The notes under the pieces are model-generated. The model ran no database searches, was not told the DNA's origin, and saw nothing but the letters and a program-made list of their open reading frames with translations. Shown here piece by piece: positions 7,206 to 18,135 of a DNA stretch of 41,944 nt (its first letter is position 1; every line of letters begins with the position of its first letter). The position numbers and the translations under genes are program-made. This DNA comes from Barnesiella sp. (GTDB taxonomy: Bacteria > Bacteroidota > Bacteroidia > Bacteroidales > Muribaculaceae): contig JAAVFD010000038.1 of NCBI GenBank assembly GCA_014800945.1, positions 1-41,944 on the forward strand, read 5' to 3'.

Positions 7206-9959
7206 ATGGAACAGAAAAAACTTTTTCTGCTTGATGCTTACGCACTCATATATCGTGCTTACTATGCCCTCATCAGGTCTCCGAGAATAACAACGAAGGG
7301 ATTTAACACCTCGGCTATTTTCGGTTTCTGCAATACTCTGGATGAGGTGCTGCGCAAGGAAAATCCCACTCACATTGCCGTTTGCTTCGATCCGGCGGGA
7401 AAAACCTTCCGCCATGAAGCTTACGCCGAGTACAAGGCTCAGCGCGACAAACAGCCGGAGGATATCACCGCTTCCGTTCCATATATCAAGCGTATTCTCG
7501 CCGCTTACAACATACCGGCAGTGGAAGTTGAGGGTTATGAGGCTGATGATGTTATCGGCACCCTTTCAAGACTCGCTGAAAAAGAGGGTTTTATCACCTA
7601 CATGATGACTCCCGACAAAGACTACGGGCAACTGGTAACCGACAAGGTTTTCATGTACCGTCCATCGCTCCGCGGAGAGGGGTTTGAAATAAGAGGTCCT
7701 AAAGAGGTGTGCGCCAAATACTTGATTGACACCCCTGAACAGGTTATCGATATGCTCGCCCTTGAAGGTGATGCGAGCGACAATATACCGGGCTGTCCGG
7801 GGGTAGGAGAAAAGACCGCCGCCAAACTTATCAGTGCCTGGGGGAGCGTTGAAAATCTGCTCAATCACACCGAGGATATTAAAGGTGCGCTTCAGAAAAA
7901 AATTATTGATAACGCAGAAAATATCCGGTTCTCCAAGTTTCTTGCCACAATCAAGACGGATGTGCCTATCGGTGATATCACCCCGGACTCGCTAATACGA
8001 AAAAGTCTTGATGTGGATGCTCTTGCCGAGATTTATAAAGAGCTTGAATTCCGCACGTTCCTCAACAGGCTCGGAGTCAGCTCTACTCCCGCAGCCAAAA
8101 CGGCTCCCGCTGTAGGAGAGATGGGGAGTCTTTTTGATTTAGCCGCATCGGAAGACTCCAAGCCCAATGCCTCCATTAAATCACAGAACCATGACTATAA
8201 GCTGATTACCACTCCGGCAGAAACCGCCGAGGCTGTTAAATCTTATCTTAATTCCAACAAAATAGCCATAGCTGTGAATGCTCAAGGTGACTCAGCCATG
8301 ACAGCACGGATAGAAGGTTTGGCTATAAGCAGCTTCAAGGGAACAGCAACTTATATAGCCATGCCGGATGATAAAACAGAACGGGAGGAAATTGCAATTG
8401 CATTGCAGCCTCTGTTTGATAAAATCCCGCTGATAGTAAGCCATAATGTCAAGCGTGAATTAATTATCCTGCGCAGGGAAAATATTAATATTTCAGGCGG
8501 TTACTACGACACCTCGGTGGCGCATTATCTGATAGACCCTGAAATGAAGCATGATCTGACATTTGTTGCCGCCAAATATCTTGACTATTCGGTTATCGAG
8601 CAGGAAACCACTACCCCTAAGGCTAAACCGAAAGTTTTGTCGAGAGAAGATGCGGCTATTCGTTTCGGAGAAATTGCGGATATATCTTTGCAGCTATACT
8701 CCGTACTGTCGGAAGCAATTAAGCTGCAGGGACTCGAACCACTCCTCACCAATATCGAGATGCCGCTTGTAAGAGTACTCGCAGATATGGAGTGGAACGG
8801 AGTTAGAATAGATGTGAAAGAACTTGCCCGTCTTGAAAGTGATTTCACCACAAGGCTGAACGAGATGCAGAGCAAGATTTTTGAACTTGCCGGCGGTTCT
8901 TTCAATATCAGTTCACCGATGCAGGTAGGCGAGGTGCTGTTTGAGCGCATGAAGATAGACAGCAATGCGAAACGCACAAAAAAGGGCGGTTACTCCACCA
9001 CTGAGGAGATTCTCGAAAAATTGCGCCCTGCAAATCCGATTGTAGATCTGATTCTCAAATACCGCGCGCTCAAAAAATTGCTAACCACTTATGTGAGTGC
9101 ACTGCCTGCGATGGTAAATCCCAACACGGGCAAAATTCATACATATTTCAATCAAACCGTTACCGCAACCGGACGAATATCCTCAACAAATCCTAACCTA
9201 CAGAATATTCCCATACGGTCTGATGACGGCAGAGAAATCAGGCGCGCATTCATTGCCGACCCGGGAGATCTTATCATGAGTGCCGACTACTCTCAGATAG
9301 AGCTGAGACTGATGGCAGTGATGAGCGGTGACAAGGATATGATCGATGCATTCTTGTCCGGCGAGGATATTCATCGTGCCACCGCTGCGAAAATATACCA
9401 CGAAACACTTGAGGATGTCACCGAAACCCAGCGACGCAACGCCAAGACCGCCAACTTCGGAATAATTTACGGCATATCGGCATTCGGTTTGTCCGAAAGA
9501 TTAGGCATATCCCGCGCAGAAGCCAAAGAACTTATAGATGGTTACTTCCGCACTTACCCCGGCATCAGGGAGTTTATGAACAGCAGCATAGAGCAGGCGA
9601 GAGAGAACGGTTATGTCTCAACCGTGAAAGGTAGGAAAAGAATGCTGCCCGATATCAATAGCCGCAGTTCGGTTGTAAGAGGATATGCGGAGCGTAACGC
9701 CATTAACGCCCCTATTCAGGGTTCGGCTGCCGATATCATCAAACTTGCTATGGTTGAGATTGACCGCCACATTAACGAGGCAGGGCTCAAATCAAAAATG
9801 ATACTTCAGGTACACGATGAATTAGTATTCAATGTTAAACCGGAGGAATTGCCTGAACTGCAGAAGATTGTAGCAACCGATATGGAGGGCGCATTCTCAG
9901 CGGCAGTCCCCCTGACAGTATCAAGCGGCACCGGAACAAACTGGCTTGAGGCGCATTGA
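7206..9959 (+). CDS. polA: DNA polymerase I
   Basis: Replication and repair polymerase, 917 residues from ATG 7206 (MEQKKLFLLDAYALIYR). The 5'-3' exonuclease domain (about 1-300) has GYEADDVIG, TPDKDYGQL and GDASDNIPG. The polymerase domain has motif A DYSQIELR (D694), the O-helix RRNAKTANFGIIYG and motif C VHDE (D871, E872). The middle 3'-5' exonuclease fold is present but its catalytic residues are not: the DxE pair aligns with A356 and N358, the Asp of HNLKFD is E418 (HNVKRE), and the YxxxD motif before ADISLQLY is gone. Proofreading is therefore probably lost. The stop overlaps the next gene by one base (TGATG). Confidence 0.96.
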   Translation: MEQKKLFLLDAYALIYRAYYALIRSPRITTKGFNTSAIFGFCNTLDEVLRKENPTHIAVCFDPAGKTFRHEAYAEYKAQRDKQPEDITASVPYIKRILAAYNIPAVEVEGYEADDVIGTLSRLAEKEGFITYMMTPDKDYGQLVTDKVFMYRPSLRGEGFEIRGPKEVCAKYLIDTPEQVIDMLALEGDASDNIPGCPGVGEKTAAKLISAWGSVENLLNHTEDIKGALQKKIIDNAENIRFSKFLATIKTDVPIGDITPDSLIRKSLDVDALAEIYKELEFRTFLNRLGVSSTPAAKTAPAVGEMGSLFDLAASEDSKPNASIKSQNHDYKLITTPAETAEAVKSYLNSNKIAIAVNAQGDSAMTARIEGLAISSFKGTATYIAMPDDKTEREEIAIALQPLFDKIPLIVSHNVKRELIILRRENINISGGYYDTSVAHYLIDPEMKHDLTFVAAKYLDYSVIEQETTTPKAKPKVLSREDAAIRFGEIADISLQLYSVLSEAIKLQGLEPLLTNIEMPLVRVLADMEWNGVRIDVKELARLESDFTTRLNEMQSKIFELAGGSFNISSPMQVGEVLFERMKIDSNAKRTKKGGYSTTEEILEKLRPANPIVDLILKYRALKKLLTTYVSALPAMVNPNTGKIHTYFNQTVTATGRISSTNPNLQNIPIRSDDGREIRRAFIADPGDLIMSADYSQIELRLMAVMSGDKDMIDAFLSGEDIHRATAAKIYHETLEDVTETQRRNAKTANFGIIYGISAFGLSERLGISRAEAKELIDGYFRTYPGIREFMNSSIEQARENGYVSTVKGRKRMLPDINSRSSVVRGYAERNAINAPIQGSAADIIKLAMVEIDRHINEAGLKSKMILQVHDELVFNVKPEELPELQKIVATDMEGAFSAAVPLTVSSGTGTNWLEAH

Positions 9960-11161
9960 TGAGTAAAAAGATTGAAATAGCAGTTATCGGTGCCGGTAAC
10001 CGAGGAAGCAAGTATCTGACACTTCTTGCAGAAATGCAGGATCAGGTGCGTATTTCTGCGATCGTGGAACCTGATAGGCTCAGAGCCGCTAACGCGTCAA
10101 ACATTCTAAGGAGTTTTTCATATCCGCAACCTGAAATTTTCACCTCTTGCGAGGATATGTTAAAAACAATAACGCCTGGAGCAGTTGTTATCGCTACCCC
10201 GGAGCGTGAGCATTTCGCTCAGGCTATGCAACTTCTCGACAGGGGCATCAACATTCTCATAGAGAAGCCTCTGGCTGTAACGATAAATCAATGCGAGCAG
10301 ATTGCGGAAAAAGCGCATAAGACGGGCGCTGTTGCCGGAGTTTGCCATATATTACGGTATCATCCTTATTTTGAAACCCTTATCCATTTAGCCCATGATG
10401 TCTCGCTGGGAGAGGTGGTAAGCGTGACCCACAGGCTTGATGTGGGTATTGACCGCGCCACCCATACCTTTGTGCGCGGTCCTTGGGGAATGCCTGAGCT
10501 AACTTCTCCCATGATTCTGTCAAAAGGCTGTCACGACCTGGATATTATCGCTGCGATAACCGGTAGCAAGGTACGAGATGTATATTCTATTGGCGGCAGA
10601 CACTTTTTTACTCACGAGAAGCGCCCTGACCATGCCGCTGACAGATGTATCTACTGCCCTATTGAAACCGGTTGCCGATTTTCTGCCGTTGATTTATATC
10701 AGCGCAGAAAAGAATGGATTTCAGGATTTATACCCTATGATGGTGAAACAGTTGAGACTGTAATAAACAGACAACTCAAAAACGGTGAATATGGCAGATG
10801 TGTGTTTAATTGCAACAATACTGCAGTTGACCGCCAGATCGTTACCGCTTCATTTGATAACGGAGCTGTGGCTACAGTGACTATGAATCTTTTCACGGCA
10901 GAAGATAACCGTGACACTCATATCTCACTTACAGGCGGCGAAATTCACGGTAACGGTAAAATTATTAAAGTAATACCTCTGAGGGGATCTGAAAGAGTAT
11001 ATGACTTCACCGATGCAGCATCTCAGCCTTACCATGCCGGAGCCGACAAGGCTGTGCTCGTTGATTTTATATCATCAATAACTAATCCTGAGCATAAAAT
11101 GCGCACCACCATAAATGAGGTGATTGAAAGTCATAGAATATGTATGCTCGCTTCTGTTTGA
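9959..11161 (+). CDS. Gfo/Idh/MocA family NAD(P)-dependent oxidoreductase
   Basis: Probable cytoplasmic sugar or inositol-type dehydrogenase, 400 residues. It begins with a Rossmann nucleotide site (VIGAGNRGSKY), followed by the conserved EKP motif (IEKPLAVT). The C-terminal half holds several cysteines (CIYCPIETGC), as in some relatives. The ATG overlaps the polA stop by one base, so translation is probably coupled; a TTG three bases upstream is also in frame but less likely. The substrate cannot be inferred from the neighbours. The stop is only 6 bp from the stop of the convergent ABC gene, with no terminator between. Confidence 0.85.
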   Translation: MSKKIEIAVIGAGNRGSKYLTLLAEMQDQVRISAIVEPDRLRAANASNILRSFSYPQPEIFTSCEDMLKTITPGAVVIATPEREHFAQAMQLLDRGINILIEKPLAVTINQCEQIAEKAHKTGAVAGVCHILRYHPYFETLIHLAHDVSLGEVVSVTHRLDVGIDRATHTFVRGPWGMPELTSPMILSKGCHDLDIIAAITGSKVRDVYSIGGRHFFTHEKRPDHAADRCIYCPIETGCRFSAVDLYQRRKEWISGFIPYDGETVETVINRQLKNGEYGRCVFNCNNTAVDRQIVTASFDNGAVATVTMNLFTAEDNRDTHISLTGGEIHGNGKIIKVIPLRGSERVYDFTDAASQPYHAGADKAVLVDFISSITNPEHKMRTTINEVIESHRICMLASV

Positions 11162-11167
11162 AATCGA

Positions 11168-11956
11168 CTAAACCGTCACTTCAAACCTACGATCCTCTTG
11201 CCTGAAAACCAGCCCATCACGGTCAAAATATCTGCCGAGCTCTCCGTTATCGCTTAACTCATCCGGAGTGCCGATAGTAAGTCCTTTGTCCCTGTCAAGC
11301 AGCCAAATCTTGTCCGCGGTCTGCAACGCTATATCCAAATCATGGGTTGATTGAAATATTGTCTTGCCCTTGCTCCTTGCAAGTTCGGCAAGAAGTCTCA
11401 TCAAATCTGCCTTGCTCGGATAGTCCAGAAACGCCGACGGCTCGTCGAGAACTATTACAGGTGTGGACTGCGCCAGAGCTTTGGCTATCATTGTTTTTTG
11501 CCTCTCACCATCACTTATGGAGCTCATCGCTTTATTCTGTAACTCCGTGATTCCAACAAGTGCCATAGCCTCATCCACCAATTCGCAATCCTCACTTCCA
11601 AGCCGTCCCCAGAAACCTGTGTATGGGCTCCTTCCCATCTCAACAACCTGGCGCACAGTCACATTATTCAGAATCACCCTATCGGTCAGCACCACGCCTA
11701 TTATTTTTGACAATTCTTTCTCTGAATAATCCATGATATTCCTTCCTGCAACTCTCACATCTCCAGCCAGAGGAGGCTGAAATCCGCATAGAGTACGCAA
11801 CAAAGTTGATTTTCCCGCTCCGTTAGGGCCTAAAAGACAAGTCAGTTCCCCACTACACAGCGATGCTTCAATGCCTGAAATAACAGTTGCCTCGCCTCGG
11901 CGCTCTTTATAGCCGATACTCAGATTTTTAAGTTCTATCTCAGGATGATTTTTCAT
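11168..11956 (-). CDS. ABC transporter ATP-binding protein, FecE/BtuD type
   Basis: Cytoplasmic ATPase subunit of an importer, most like those for ferric siderophore, haem or cobalamin; 262 residues. It shows Walker A GPNGAGKST (43-51), an ABC signature in the variant form SDGERQ (148-153), Walker B VIVLDEP (167-173) and the switch His at 205. No permease or binding protein lies next to it, so the partner subunits must be encoded elsewhere. It faces polA-Gfo and diverges from pyrG across a 103-bp gap containing a promoter for each. Confidence 0.9.
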   Translation of the reverse strand: MKNHPEIELKNLSIGYKERRGEATVISGIEASLCSGELTCLLGPNGAGKSTLLRTLCGFQPPLAGDVRVAGRNIMDYSEKELSKIIGVVLTDRVILNNVTVRQVVEMGRSPYTGFWGRLGSEDCELVDEAMALVGITELQNKAMSSISDGERQKTMIAKALAQSTPVIVLDEPSAFLDYPSKADLMRLLAELARSKGKTIFQSTHDLDIALQTADKIWLLDRDKGLTIGTPDELSDNGELGRYFDRDGLVFRQEDRRFEVTV

Positions 11957-11978
11957 ATAATGCCATAAATGTTACTGA

Positions 11979-13700
<1,722 letters not shown>

Positions 13701-13707
13701 ATAATAT

Positions 13708-15807
13708 ATGGATAAAAATACACTCACCGGAGTGCTCCTGATGGGAGCCGTCATACTCGGATTCATGTGGCTCAACCAGCCATCTAAAGAAGAAATCGAG
13801 CGACAGAGAGAACAAGCCGAAGAGCAGGCACGCCTTGCCCAGCAAGCAGCCGAAAATCAGCCAGTGCTGACAATTGACAGCGTAAGCGACCTCGAAAAAG
13901 CCCAGATTGCCTCAACAATTCAGCAACTCGGCACCCTTGACACCCTTACCGGCACTCGCACACTACAGATGCCGGACGCAACGCTCACACTGACCAAAGA
14001 CGGGATCACCGCCGGAACAGTCACCACACCGGCAGCTCAAGTACCCGTTGCCGACATTCTCGCCGCCTCATACGGCAACCTTAGTCCCGAAACAGCCAAA
14101 CAGGCAGTAAACACCCTGCGCCAGGCACTCGCCTCAGCCGCAAGATACAAAGGCTTCGCCAAATACCTCACCGGCACAGACACCACTGTTGAACTCAAAA
14201 ACAGCGACCTCACAATCGGAGTATCAACCCACGGAGGAGTAATTTCATCCGCAGTGCTAAACCACTATAACAGATACGACTCCACTGCGGTCAATCTGAT
14301 GGACAAAAACGTTGACTCATACAGCTTTACACTCCAGACACCCACACAGCGATTCCTCACATCCGAATTCTACTTCACCCCCACCGAGGTAAGCGACTCA
14401 ACAGTAACCATGCAGCTCAACCTCGGTGACGGAGCAACATGGGCGATACGCTACACACTCCCCTCACAAGGCTACACCGTGAAAATGGAGCTGCTCCAGA
14501 ACGGAATGCAAGCCATCATCCCACATAGCGCAGCAGAAATGGAATTCAACTGGCACCAGAAAATGGCAAGAAACGAAGCCGGGAAAGTATTTGAAGAAAG
14601 AAACTCCGCCCTCTACTACATGTTTGTCAACGGTGATGTTGAAAACCTCAAAGAAAACAGTTCACAGACAAAAGAAGTAAAAGAACGTATCAAATGGATC
14701 GGATATAAAAACCAATTCTTCACCGCACTCCTCGTTGCAGACCAAAACTTCACATCAGCCAACTTTGACAGCCAAGTGCTTGAGCACGACCTCGGATACC
14801 TCAAGCAGATGACCACCGACGCAACACTCGAATACTCATCCGCAAGCCCCACACCCGCATCATTCACATTCTTCTTCGGACCAAACTCCTACCCACTGCT
14901 CAGCGACCTCCAGGACGAAATCGCCCCGGGGCAGAACCTCCACCTCACAAACCTCATACCACTCGGATGGGCACTCTTCAGATGGATAAACACCCTCATT
15001 GTAATCCCCGTATTTGACCTCCTCGGAAAATACATCGCAAACTACGGCATCATAATACTCATCCTCACCATATTCATCAAAATAATACTCTTCCCCTTCA
15101 CCTACAAAAGCTACATGAGCCAGGCGAAAATGAGAGTACTCGCCCCCGAAATCAAAGAAATAAACGACAAATACCCGGGCAACGAAAATGCAATGAAACG
15201 CCAGCAGGAAACAATGGCGCTATACTCCCGGGCAGGAGCAAGCCCATTCTCAGGATGCCTACCAATGCTCCTACAGCTCCCGATACTCATTGCGATGTTC
15301 AACTTCTTCCCATCCGCAATAGAACTCCGCGGAGAGCCATTCCTCTGGGCAAAAGACCTCTCCGCACCGGATGCAATCATATCCTGGACAACAAACATAC
15401 CACTCATATCATCTACATTCGGCAACCACATCAGCCTCTTCTGCCTACTCATGACAGTTGTCAACATCATCTACACCAAGATAAACATGCAGAGCCAGCC
15501 CGGAGGCAACTCTATGCCCGGAATGAAATGGATGATGTACCTCATGCCGGTAATGTTCCTCGTATTCTTCAACAACTACGCGTCAGGACTCAGCTACTAC
15601 TACTTTCTGTCACTCCTCATCACCATACTACAGACCTACATCTTCCGCAAAGTAGTTGACGAAGAGAAAGTGCGCGCCACAATGAAAGAAAACGCACGCA
15701 AACCCAAAAAGAAAAGCGGATTCATGGCACGACTCGAAGAAGCCCAGCGCAAACAGCAGGCAATGCTCCGCGAGCAAGAAAAGCAGCGCGCCAAAAACCG
15801 CAGATAA
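13708..15807 (+). CDS. yidC: Membrane protein insertase YidC
   Basis: Inner-membrane insertase working alone or with SecYEG; 699 residues. It has an N-terminal membrane segment (about 4-20), a Q/A/E-rich linker, the large periplasmic beta domain typical of Gram-negative YidC (about 60-400), and the C-terminal 60KD_IMP domain with about five membrane segments (from ALFRWINTLIV) including SGCLPMLLQLPILIAMF. It ends in a Lys/Arg/Gln-rich tail that may contact ribosomes. The coding strand is strikingly rich in C and A and poor in T, as in the next two genes. Ferritin begins 19 bp later. Confidence 0.96.
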   Translation: MDKNTLTGVLLMGAVILGFMWLNQPSKEEIERQREQAEEQARLAQQAAENQPVLTIDSVSDLEKAQIASTIQQLGTLDTLTGTRTLQMPDATLTLTKDGITAGTVTTPAAQVPVADILAASYGNLSPETAKQAVNTLRQALASAARYKGFAKYLTGTDTTVELKNSDLTIGVSTHGGVISSAVLNHYNRYDSTAVNLMDKNVDSYSFTLQTPTQRFLTSEFYFTPTEVSDSTVTMQLNLGDGATWAIRYTLPSQGYTVKMELLQNGMQAIIPHSAAEMEFNWHQKMARNEAGKVFEERNSALYYMFVNGDVENLKENSSQTKEVKERIKWIGYKNQFFTALLVADQNFTSANFDSQVLEHDLGYLKQMTTDATLEYSSASPTPASFTFFFGPNSYPLLSDLQDEIAPGQNLHLTNLIPLGWALFRWINTLIVIPVFDLLGKYIANYGIIILILTIFIKIILFPFTYKSYMSQAKMRVLAPEIKEINDKYPGNENAMKRQQETMALYSRAGASPFSGCLPMLLQLPILIAMFNFFPSAIELRGEPFLWAKDLSAPDAIISWTTNIPLISSTFGNHISLFCLLMTVVNIIYTKINMQSQPGGNSMPGMKWMMYLMPVMFLVFFNNYASGLSYYYFLSLLITILQTYIFRKVVDEEKVRATMKENARKPKKKSGFMARLEEAQRKQQAMLREQEKQRAKNRR

Positions 15808-15826
15808 CATACTAAAAACAAAACCA

Positions 15827-16348
15827 ATGCTTAACAAAAAAATTCAAGACGCACTAAACGCCCAGATCAACGCCGAGTTCTGGTCAGCCTACCTCTACCT
15901 TGCAATGGCGCTCCACTTCAAAGCAGAAGGCAGAAGCGGAGTGGCAAACTGGTTTGAAATCCAATTCAAAGAAGAGCAGGCACACGCACAAATCTTCATG
16001 AACTACATCAACCAGCGCGGCGGAAAAGTAACCCTCGCCCCTATCGATGCAGTACCCTCAACATGGCCCAGCATACTCGACGCATTCAAAGCCACCCTTG
16101 AGCACGAACAGAAAGTCACCGCACTCATCAACAACCTTTTCTCACTCGCAGAACAGGAAAAAGACTACGCCACACGCGACCGCCTCATGTGGTTCGTGAG
16201 CGAGCAGGTAGAAGAAGAGGACAACTGCCGCACACTCATTGACAAATTCACCCTTGTTGGCGACAACGGAATGGGAATATACATGCTTGACAACGAGCTT
16301 GCTGCACGCACCTACACAGAGCCATCCCCACTCACAACAGCAGAATAA
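15827..16348 (+). CDS. ftnA: Non-haem ferritin
   Basis: Cytoplasmic iron-storage ferritin of 173 residues. The ferroxidase ligands fall at the same residue numbers as in E. coli FtnA: E17, E50, H53, E94, Q127 and E130. The four-helix bundle extends to about residue 155. It is 19 bp after yidC and could be cotranscribed with it; no separate promoter is evident. A strong terminator follows. Confidence 0.95.
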   Translation: MLNKKIQDALNAQINAEFWSAYLYLAMALHFKAEGRSGVANWFEIQFKEEQAHAQIFMNYINQRGGKVTLAPIDAVPSTWPSILDAFKATLEHEQKVTALINNLFSLAEQEKDYATRDRLMWFVSEQVEEEDNCRTLIDKFTLVGDNGMGIYMLDNELAARTYTEPSPLTTAE

Positions 16349-16370
16349 CCCAATAAATATCCACAACTAA

Positions 16371-16397
16371 GAGGCACCGGTTGGTGCCTCTTTTTTT
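16371..16397 (+). terminator. Intrinsic terminator after ferritin
   Basis: A perfect 8-bp stem GAGGCACC/GGTGCCTC (16371-16378, 16383-16390) with a GGTT loop is followed by seven T. It separates the pyrG-yidC-ftnA unit from the capsule operon. Confidence 0.93.
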
Positions 16398-16426
16398 CTA
16401 TCCCCTCAAAAAACACGCACACATAT

Positions 16427-16457
16427 TTGGAAAAATCAAACGCAAACCCTACTTTTG
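16427..16457 (+). promoter_or_regulatory. Capsule operon promoter upstream of upxY
   Basis: TTG (16427-16429), a 20-nt spacer and TACTTTTG (16450-16457) match the consensus well. The predicted leader before upxY is about 65 nt, room for an UpxY-responsive leader. I find no flanking inverted repeats of the kind that make Bacteroides capsule promoters invertible, and no invertase gene nearby. Small palindromes (GCCTAAGGC at 16503-16511 and CCCGGG just after) lie in the leader. Confidence 0.7.
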
Positions 16458-16528
16458 TGAAAATCATATAACCCACCCCGAGGAAAACGGCTACAAAGAC
16501 AAGCCTAAGGCACCCGGGACATAACCAC

Positions 16529-17167
16529 ATGGAAACCAAGAGCTCAACCGAGCCAACTATTCCACCAAACAGCGCAACTGCCTGGCAATCACCCGAAAAC
16601 ACCGCCAAGCAGGACTCAAACCATTACCTCTGCGACCAAACAGACCCATCACAATGGTTCGCCATGCGCGACCTCAAGCGACCCAACGCCAAAACCCACG
16701 CATGGCAGCTCCTCACCGACAAAGGCTTCACAGTCTTCACCCCCCTCAAATGGGTCACAGAAACAATAAAAGGCAAAAAGACACGCCGTCAGGTACCCTT
16801 CATCACCGACCTCCTCTTTGTCCGCTCCACTAAAGCCGACCTTGACCCACAGGTACAAGCGACGCCAACCCTCCAGTACCGCTACGCAAAAGGAGCACAG
16901 GCAAAACCAATCACTGTGAGAGACGACCACATGAACACCTTCGTCACCGCAGTGACAAACGCACCCGATACCAAATACTACCTCCCCGGCGAGCTCTCCC
17001 CAGCCATGATAGGACGCAGAATCCTCATAGTGGGAGGCCCCCTCGAAGGCTACACCGGCACCCTCCTCAGCATCAGAGGCACACGCACCCCACGCCTCCT
17101 CGTTGACCTCCCCGGCATACTAACCGCCGCCGTCGAAGTCTCCCCCGAATACATCCAACTCGCCTAA
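16529..17167 (+). CDS. upxY: UpxY-family transcription antiterminator (NusG paralogue)
   Basis: NusG-like factor that keeps RNA polymerase transcribing its own polysaccharide operon. The 212-residue protein has a variable N-terminus, an NGN domain starting WFAMRD (about 43-145) and a KOW-like C-terminal domain (RRILIVGGPLEGYTGTLL, about 160-205). Its position at the head of a capsule operon, not beside secE/rplK, argues for UpxY over housekeeping NusG. Base use resembles yidC and ferritin, not the AT-rich genes that follow, so the operon body may have been exchanged behind a resident regulator. No upxZ follows. Confidence 0.85.
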   Translation: METKSSTEPTIPPNSATAWQSPENTAKQDSNHYLCDQTDPSQWFAMRDLKRPNAKTHAWQLLTDKGFTVFTPLKWVTETIKGKKTRRQVPFITDLLFVRSTKADLDPQVQATPTLQYRYAKGAQAKPITVRDDHMNTFVTAVTNAPDTKYYLPGELSPAMIGRRILIVGGPLEGYTGTLLSIRGTRTPRLLVDLPGILTAAVEVSPEYIQLA

Positions 17168-17191
17168 TCCCAAAACTCTCCCCAACACCCT

Positions 17192-17205
17192 AATAATCGA
17201 TTATT
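17192..17205. repeat. 14-bp perfect palindrome at the composition border
   Basis: AATAATCGATTATT lies in the 44-bp gap between upxY and the first glycosyltransferase. It sits exactly where sequence changes from C/A-rich to AT-rich. It may be a protein site or chance in AT-rich DNA. Confidence 0.5.
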
Positions 17206-17211
17206 CTTGTT

Positions 17212-18135
17212 ATGCGTGCAATTCATGTTGGCATACTTGTGTCGTATGATTACAAATATCTCCCCACCTGTATTTCATGTATTTATGACTATGCAGATAA
17301 AATAACATTAGCCATTGATAAAAACAGACGAACATGGAATGGTGAGAAATATAAATTTGATGAATCGTTCTTGCAAACAGTTCTAGCTAAAGACTATGCA
17401 AATAAGATATCCGTATATGAAGATGATTTTGCGGTATCTGAACTCACAACAATGCAATGTGATTGTCATGAAAGACAGTTATTGTACGAGTTTATGGGAT
17501 CATCAGACTTAGATGCCTGGCATATTCAGTTGGATTCTGATGAATATTTCATAGACTTCAAAGGATTTGTTGATTTTCTTCATAAACTTGAAAAATCATA
17601 TACCGGTAAGATTACCGTAATGCCGAAATTGGTAACTATATTTCGGAAGGTGGAAGATGGAATTATTATAGCAGAAGATACAAATAGTGTATTTTTCCCA
17701 GTCGCATCCATTGGTGGATGCCGTTTCAATCCGTCTAAAGATGAAATTAAGCTAACAGTTCCGTTTATAGTTCTACATCAAAGTTGGGGTAGAGATGAAA
17801 CTGAAATCCAATTTAAAATTGAGAATTGGGGACATAATCGAGACTTTGACACTAATGCATATTTTGAGTTTTGGCGTAGTGTTAATAAGTATAATGCCCC
17901 TTATATATGTGATTGTCATCCATTAGGTAAAAAATCCGGGTGGAATAAACTGTTTTTCAAGCCCGGTAAGATTCAAGATATTATTCAAGACCTTCGACGT
18001 CAGAGCCCACCTATTAACTTTAAGCCTTCTATGATTAGAAGAGCAAAAAAAGATCGTCGTATAAATAGATTAAAGCAATCTTCCGTTGGACAAAGGATAA
18101 AACCGATTGTAAAATATGTCCTCCGTAAACGTTAA
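17212..18135 (+). CDS. Probable glycosyltransferase, GT2-like fold
   Basis: Probable cytoplasmic sugar transferase of the capsule operon, 307 residues. The N-terminal part resembles a nucleotide-sugar domain, with an acidic DSDEYF motif at 108-113 in place of the usual DxD. The long basic C-terminus (many K/R after 260) may touch the membrane. It is not a close match to any family I can name. The 3' end overlaps the flippase gene by 20 bp. Confidence 0.65.
   Translation: MRAIHVGILVSYDYKYLPTCISCIYDYADKITLAIDKNRRTWNGEKYKFDESFLQTVLAKDYANKISVYEDDFAVSELTTMQCDCHERQLLYEFMGSSDLDAWHIQLDSDEYFIDFKGFVDFLHKLEKSYTGKITVMPKLVTIFRKVEDGIIIAEDTNSVFFPVASIGGCRFNPSKDEIKLTVPFIVLHQSWGRDETEIQFKIENWGHNRDFDTNAYFEFWRSVNKYNAPYICDCHPLGKKSGWNKLFFKPGKIQDIIQDLRRQSPPINFKPSMIRRAKKDRRINRLKQSSVGQRIKPIVKYVLRKR

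Noticed and set aside
16398-16528. Invertible promoter for the capsule operon
   Set aside because: I looked for inverted repeats flanking the -33/-7 boxes and found only short palindromes; no recombinase gene is in the window.
16529-17167. Housekeeping NusG
   Set aside because: It is not beside secE or ribosomal protein genes, has an extended variable N-terminus, and heads a polysaccharide operon.
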